NCBI GenBank assembly: GCA_004297645.1
Contig: SCUG01000752.1
Span: 1-10,923, forward strand
Origin: Saprospiraceae bacterium
Lineage (GTDB): Bacteria > Bacteroidota > Bacteroidia > Chitinophagales > Saprospiraceae
Direction of reading: 5' to 3'
DNA length: 10,923 nucleotides
A program made the position numbers and the translations under genes. Below the pieces are notes generated by a model, which ran no database searches, was not told the DNA's origin, and saw nothing but the letters and a program-made list of their open reading frames with translations. How positions within the stretch are numbered: the stretch's first letter is position 1; each line of letters starts with the position of its first letter. Shown piece after piece: positions 8,301 through 10,923 of this stretch.

Positions 8301-9172
8301 CCGTGAAAATCGTGCTGCTCGATACCGGAAATTACCCGGTGGATGAAAACCCAACCCGCCGCCTTGCCATATCCAACACCTTGCTGCTACAAGCCCTCGC
8401 CTGGCGCAAGGCGTATATTTTCAAAGGCTCGGCAGGCGATTCAAAAAAACTGTTCGCCGGCCTGATCAAAGGCATGCGGCAGCCCGGCCCGGCCGTGTTC
8501 GACCTGCTGGCCCCCGCCAACGAAAAGCACCTGACGAAAAACTGGACGACCCTGCCCTCCCTCGCCCTGCGCACCCGGGCTTTCCCGGTATTCCGGCACG
8601 AGCCAGAAGAAAACGGCGGGTTCCTGTCCTCGGCTATCACACTGGACGGCAACCCTTCGCCCAGCGAAAACTGGCATTCCATGCCACTGAATTATTTGGA
8701 GGAGGGCATTGAAAAAACGGTGGATTACCGCCTCACTTTCGCCGATTGGCTGCTCACGCAAAAGGCATGGCAGTCCGAATTCAGACCCGCATTGCCCGGT
8801 GAAAAAACCACGCCTATGGCCGCCTTTTTGGCGTCGAAACCCGCGGAACGGGGCAGCCTGCTCCCCGCAGTTTTGCAGGTCACCGAAGCGCGTGAACTCC
8901 AGACATGGGTGGCTTCGCCAAAAGTCGCCGCCTCCACAGAGGCCGCACTTTCCTCATGGAATACCCTGCGGGAAATCGCCGGTACCCTGACGCCTTATCC
9001 CGAAAAACTATGGAAGGAGGCCGAAGCCCAAAACGCAAGAATTTTTGAAGAAAAATTAGCCGCCATGAAGGCGGAATACGAAAACAAGCTGGCGCAACAG
9101 GAGGCCGGCTTGATGGAAAATGTTAAAGTGAAACTGCGGGAAAAGTTGCTCTCACTGTCGGGGGGAAATTGA
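5393..9172 (+). CDS. Large PFOR-like protein, probably catalytically inactive, with two ferredoxin clusters
   Basis: This 1259-residue protein has the overall order of a PFOR. Residues 1-220 resemble domain I and about 255-390 domain II (KVVTVLENPGGNEAGESPFF). A short stretch stands where the gamma-type domain would be. A ferredoxin domain follows with C512/C515/C518/C522 and C651/C654/C657/C661. About 830-1090 resembles the thiamine diphosphate domain and tail, and the end is a charged helical segment. Key signatures are missing. The YPITPSS-type substrate motif of domain I appears as EGVAMAATGVEDPG. GDG is GDK (948-950), and DTxxYSNTGGQ is DTGNYPVDENP (from D977). It is therefore unlikely to be a working pyruvate oxidoreductase; I infer an Fe-S scaffold or electron conduit between KorAB and the Rnf-like proteins. 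The ATG at 5393 is preferred because it follows AATAAAAGAC and sits next to the first conserved segment; in-frame ATGs at 5357 and 5375 are possible. No signal peptide or membrane segment is seen. Confidence 0.85.
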   Translation: MEIPKKIFGATAGLTGEAAVHLLETAISEGVAMAATGVEDPGSQQLFGRKPQVSASRDLSFLTGIAANGLRAGGLLHWEQLPEAWPKVLEMARQHLPVVLFVSGTPVNGHGNFHALPGAGCFQMMAGSVQQAVDFVLIAHRIAELSLIPGMVAFDTSAPQSVHFPEASQVIQFLGAPDEHIPSPTPSQRIIFGETRRRLPNFYSFDFATLLGAEKDPHAKELEAAAQQPYFYQHLDGIFHQVFEEFEALTGRRYSGVLAQQVDEANYLVLTAGSASAVVADAAQSLRKTSKMKVGCVQLTQTVPFPSAALAKLMQGKKVVTVLENPGGNEAGESPFFTKVKAAIASLGKNAPTLFNGFCGHEITAAEAVLIFENMAAGNAAKTVFYTGIDFTRATTAYPQHEILLQSIQREYPGIDKTTIAVAANDEHLNSGAKARQAGLPLVVRKHKNKGPAYTRLSRFYHDTAWFYQNDEPQELVASPFQALAAMPAATASLSAAAATRPALPVFGPAACTGCGACFVQCPHAAIPPIATGLEALLRGSMDIAARRGLSVAKMTPLVKNLAKVAGQLIRNAEQPVTSVADFLPAAFEKLAVQMKLDGEKLEQAQQDFGNLLDKIATFPVAVTDPFFNQPETLEKGSGELFSLAIDPYACTGCGICAEVCEAKALTMTAPTPVLNAAAQATFDLWEQLPDTSAGTIRRLQHDEGYDPFAATLLSRHFYLSMTGSSQSEESAPAKMMVHLLTALTESVVQPGVAAWSSKLEELAQTLSENIHQKLAAALPGEDSHALWKAITEAGGQRLPLDEIVGKLSRKEHLKLVDTETLQRKIDLVSDLKELRWILMEGPNGMGRSRLGLAMYSGGLPWAGAYPFNPFMAPVFLNDKGMTAELALGLFQGYLRHILDNIRLIRRAQMEVNDKYQPAVHAAQIAHLGWADLTEEEKQLVPPLLLAGDKMALGQNAAASLMEILATGWPVKIVLLDTGNYPVDENPTRRLAISNTLLLQALAWRKAYIFKGSAGDSKKLFAGLIKGMRQPGPAVFDLLAPANEKHLTKNWTTLPSLALRTRAFPVFRHEPEENGGFLSSAITLDGNPSPSENWHSMPLNYLEEGIEKTVDYRLTFADWLLTQKAWQSEFRPALPGEKTTPMAAFLASKPAERGSLLPAVLQVTEARELQTWVASPKVAASTEAALSSWNTLREIAGTLTPYPEKLWKEAEAQNARIFEEKLAAMKAEYENKLAQQEAGLMENVKVKLREKLLSLSGGN

Positions 9173-9186
9173 CGCTGCTCCCTTTC

Positions 9187-9247
9187 AGAAGCTTCTTGAT
9201 AGCAAATGAAGACGCAATTGTGTATCTGCCCATAAATTAATGGCAGC
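9187..9247. repeat. Two small palindromes after the PFOR-like gene
   Basis: AGAAGCTTCT at 9187-9196 is a perfect 10-base palindrome. At 9228-9247, CTGCCCAT pairs with ATGGCAG with one bulged C. The ATGGCAG also matches the left flank of the repeat at 4864-5094, so this may be a rearranged left edge of the next element. Neither has a T-tract expected of a terminator. Confidence 0.35.
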
Positions 9248-9267
9248 TCAACAAAAATGCCCGGTTC

Positions 9268-9340
9268 CTTCGAGCGGCAGGGTTTTGAACCCTGCTGTTC
9301 CGGTGCGAAAACGCAGGGTTCAAAACCCTGCCGCTCGAAG
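9268..9340. repeat. REPIN-like inverted repeat, copy 2
   Basis: Arms 9268-9295 and 9313-9340 are perfect 28-bp reverse complements around a 17-base centre. The arm sequence is identical over 28 bases to the core arms of the element at 4864-5094. Each arm contains the same small hairpin, GCAGGGTT-TTG-AACCCTGC or its complement. The similarity to copy 1 continues to the right (CTACCATT, then TTTTGAnCGG) to about 9362. The 128-base middle of copy 1 is missing here. Two head-to-head hairpins with a short spacer is the REPIN layout. It fills most of the 208-base gap before rnfC. Confidence 0.85.
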
Positions 9341-9349
9341 CGCTACCAT

Positions 9350-9357
9350 TATTTTTG
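9350..9357 (+). promoter_or_regulatory. Candidate -7 element for rnfC at the edge of the repeat
   Basis: TATTTTTG at 9350-9357 fits TAnnTTTG exactly and lies 23 bases before the rnfC start codon. No TTG or TTTG is evident at the usual distance upstream, where the repeat arm lies, so only half of the expected promoter is present. Confidence 0.28.
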
Positions 9358-9380
9358 AACGGCTACCAAATTTTTAAAAA

Positions 9381-10745
9381 ATGACCACTAAAAACGGCAT
9401 CGGCCCATTGCTCACCTTCCGGCACGGCGTACACCCGGAGGAGTACAAAGAGCTGTCTTGCAACAGCAGGATTGAACGGATGCCGTTTGTGGAAGAATAC
9501 ACGCTGCCACTGGTGCAGCACATCGGCGCCCCCTCGAAGCCCTTAGTGAAGGTGGGACAAGCGGTACGGCGGGGCGAGATGATTGCGGAGCCGGGCAGCT
9601 TCGTTTCGGTGGCGCTGCATTCGCCGGTGGACGGCACCGTCAGCGCCATCGGCTTGGCCGACCACCCCAATGGGCAAATGGTGCCTTGCATAAAAATCAA
9701 GACCGCCCCCTATTCGCCGCAGGAACTGCTGCCCACCGTGGTGAAGCCCCCAGAAGATATGACCACCCCGGAGTTCATCCGGGCGGTGCAAATGGCAGGT
9801 CTGGTGGGGATGGGCGGGGCGGCCTTCCCGGCCCACGTCAAATTCTCCATTCCCGAAGGGAAAACCTGCCGCTACCTGATGCTCAACGGCTGCGAGTGCG
9901 AGCCGTTTCTCACCTGCGACCACCGGGTAATGGTGGAACATCCGGCAGCATTGATTGACGGCATCCGCATCCTTCAGCATTTTATGAAGGCGGAGAAAAT
10001 ATTCATCGCCATCGAGGCGAACAAGCCAGACGCCATCTCCATATTGCGGCAGCAAGCTGCAACATGCGCGCTTGAAATCGAGGTGGTACCCTTAAAGGTA
10101 AAATACCCACAGGGCGCGGAAAAGATGATGATTACCGCCATTTTGGGAGAGGAGGTCCCTTCAGGAAAACTGCCGCTCGACGTGGGGGCTATGGTCACCA
10201 ACGTGGGCACCGCCGCCGCCCTGTCCGATTATTTCAGAAAAGGCCAGCCGCTGATGGAGCGGGTCATCACCATTTCGGGCACTGCGGTGAGGCGCCCCGC
10301 CAACATACTTGTGCCCATCGGCACGCCCATGCGGGAGGTAGTGGACTATTGCGGCGGCATCACCCACCCCGCCCCGAGGATGTTGCTCGGTGGCCCCATG
10401 ATGGGCGCGGTGCAAAAAAATCTTGACGTTCCCGTGGTGAAAGGCACCTCCGGCATTCTGATACTCACGGATAAAGAGGTGCAGGACATCACCACCTACA
10501 ATTGCATCCGATGCGGGCGGTGCCTGCAAGCCTGCCCGCTGTTCCTGAACCCCGCCCGCATGGGAGCACTCGTGCGCAAAGGCCTTTGGGATGAATTAGA
10601 AGAAAACAACGTCATGGATTGCTTCGAATGTGCATCCTGCTCGTTCGTCTGCCCGTCGGGAATTCCATTAGTGCAGAGTTTCCGGGTAGGGAAAGGGATG
10701 ATTCGGGAGCAGAAGGCGCGGGAGGCTTTAGTGCAGAAAAATTAG
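9381..10745 (+). CDS. rnfC: RnfC-like flavin/NADH and Fe-S electron-transfer subunit
   Basis: This 454-residue protein is a full-length match to RnfC, the peripheral Rnf subunit expected to bind FMN and NAD(H) and pass electrons through two [4Fe-4S] clusters. Seen here: an N-terminal barrel-sandwich-like segment (FVSVALHSPVDGTVSAIG), the Gly-rich GMGGAAFP at 143-150, and NGCECEP at 169-175 with TCDHR after it. A later block (VKYPQGAEKMMI, EEVPSGKLP, NVGTAAAL, ISGTAVRRP) is typical of the flavin/NADH fold. The clusters are C375/C378/C381/C385-P and C414/C417/C420/C424-P. There is no membrane segment, as expected. In standard operons rnfC is followed by rnfD; here it is the last gene before a palindromic element. 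Related soluble proteins such as PduS share this fold, so a role outside a sodium- or proton-pumping Rnf complex is possible. The start ATG follows a T- and A-rich leader. Confidence 0.93.
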   Translation: MTTKNGIGPLLTFRHGVHPEEYKELSCNSRIERMPFVEEYTLPLVQHIGAPSKPLVKVGQAVRRGEMIAEPGSFVSVALHSPVDGTVSAIGLADHPNGQMVPCIKIKTAPYSPQELLPTVVKPPEDMTTPEFIRAVQMAGLVGMGGAAFPAHVKFSIPEGKTCRYLMLNGCECEPFLTCDHRVMVEHPAALIDGIRILQHFMKAEKIFIAIEANKPDAISILRQQAATCALEIEVVPLKVKYPQGAEKMMITAILGEEVPSGKLPLDVGAMVTNVGTAAALSDYFRKGQPLMERVITISGTAVRRPANILVPIGTPMREVVDYCGGITHPAPRMLLGGPMMGAVQKNLDVPVVKGTSGILILTDKEVQDITTYNCIRCGRCLQACPLFLNPARMGALVRKGLWDELEENNVMDCFECASCSFVCPSGIPLVQSFRVGKGMIREQKAREALVQKN

Positions 10746-10771
10746 GAGGCAACTCGAAGTTTTCCCTCCTA
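10743..10771. repeat. Hairpin overlapping the rnfC stop codon
   Basis: TAGGAGG at 10743-10749 begins with the rnfC stop codon and pairs with CCTCCTA at 10765-10771. Inside it, AACT (10751-10754) and AGTT (10758-10761) pair around CGA. It could protect the 3' end of the message or mark weak termination, but no T-tract follows. Confidence 0.4.
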
Positions 10772-10816
10772 ACTCCCGGTCATTTGGTTCTGATTTCGCC
10801 AGCTTAGTAACGTGTT

Positions 10817-10920
10817 CGAAATAAGATGTTCTTTTTGAGGCCGCCTCCGGCGGCCTCAAAAAGAACAAGGGTGTGTTTTTTCGGCGGCGAAGCCGCCGAA
10901 AAAACACACATCTTATTTTG
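10817..10920. repeat. Two 18-bp perfect hairpins inside an outer stem (three-way junction)
   Basis: Hairpin A pairs 10828-10845 with 10849-10866 (18 bp perfect, loop TCC). Hairpin B pairs 10871-10888 with 10892-10909 (18 bp perfect, loop GAA). They are separated only by AAGG. An outer stem, 10819-10827 with 10910-10918, is 9 bp perfect and can extend through a G-T pair to 10817/10920. It abuts both hairpins, so the whole 104 bases can fold as a three-way junction. Both hairpins have T-runs before the GC core and A-runs after it on both strands, the reverse of an intrinsic terminator. The left flank 10772-10816 shows nothing else. The element lies close to the window end and may continue. Confidence 0.85.
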
Positions 10921-10923
10921 CGC

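Noticed and set aside
5393..9172. Ordinary pyruvate:ferredoxin oxidoreductase (nifJ)
   Set aside because: Domain order fits, but the domain I substrate motif and the thiamine diphosphate motif are both replaced, so the symbol would mislead.
4864..9362. Composite transposon bounded by the two related repeats around the PFOR-like gene
   Set aside because: The copies are internally palindromic with no transposase or target duplications visible, and the gene between them fits its neighbours functionally. Repeat-mediated recombination remains possible.
10828..10909. Pair of intrinsic terminators at the end of the cluster
   Set aside because: Stems are strong, but the T-runs precede and the A-runs follow the GC cores on both strands, so no U-tract follows the stem core.

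Overview
The window is a co-directional (+ strand) cluster of five iron-sulfur redox genes. Almost every gap between them is filled with palindromic repeat DNA. The coding DNA is GC-rich and the leaders are AT-rich and lack Shine-Dalgarno sequences. Some promoter-like sites match the Bacteroidota TAnnTTTG pattern. Together these suggest a member of the Bacteroidota, possibly a high-GC lineage such as Saprospiria. The lineage is an inference from style and gene content; no rRNA or other marker gene is present.

Layout: 1-180 is AT-rich leader with a short perfect hairpin. 181-1134 is a normal-looking beta subunit of a 2-oxoacid:ferredoxin oxidoreductase (KorB), with thiamine diphosphate and Fe-S ligands in place. 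1232-3787 encodes an 851-residue protein related to the C-terminal half of large pyruvate:ferredoxin oxidoreductase (PFOR)-like proteins, with a ferredoxin domain at its end. 3946-4815 is RnfB-like. 5393-9172 is a 1259-residue PFOR-like protein with two ferredoxin-type clusters. 9381-10745 is a full-length RnfC-like protein. No KorA and no RnfA, D, E or G is present in the window.

The main point of interest is that both large PFOR-like proteins keep the fold-level similarity and the Fe-S cysteines but have lost the thiamine diphosphate signature. The longer one also lacks the usual substrate-site signature in its first domain. They look like catalytically silent paralogues of each other. My inference is that KorAB performs the oxidative decarboxylation, and the two pseudo-PFORs act as Fe-S scaffolds passing electrons to or from RnfB (membrane-anchored) and RnfC (expected to bind flavin and NAD(H)). 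This would be a redox module built from PFOR and Rnf parts without the usual ion-pump subunits nearby.

The gaps carry at least four kinds of nested palindromic repeat: 3796-3923, 4864-5094 (second copy at 9268-9340), 5145-5280, and 10817-10920. All share one architecture, small hairpins (most with three-base loops, often GAA) placed head to head inside a longer inverted repeat. They resemble REP/REPIN-type elements rather than ordinary terminators.
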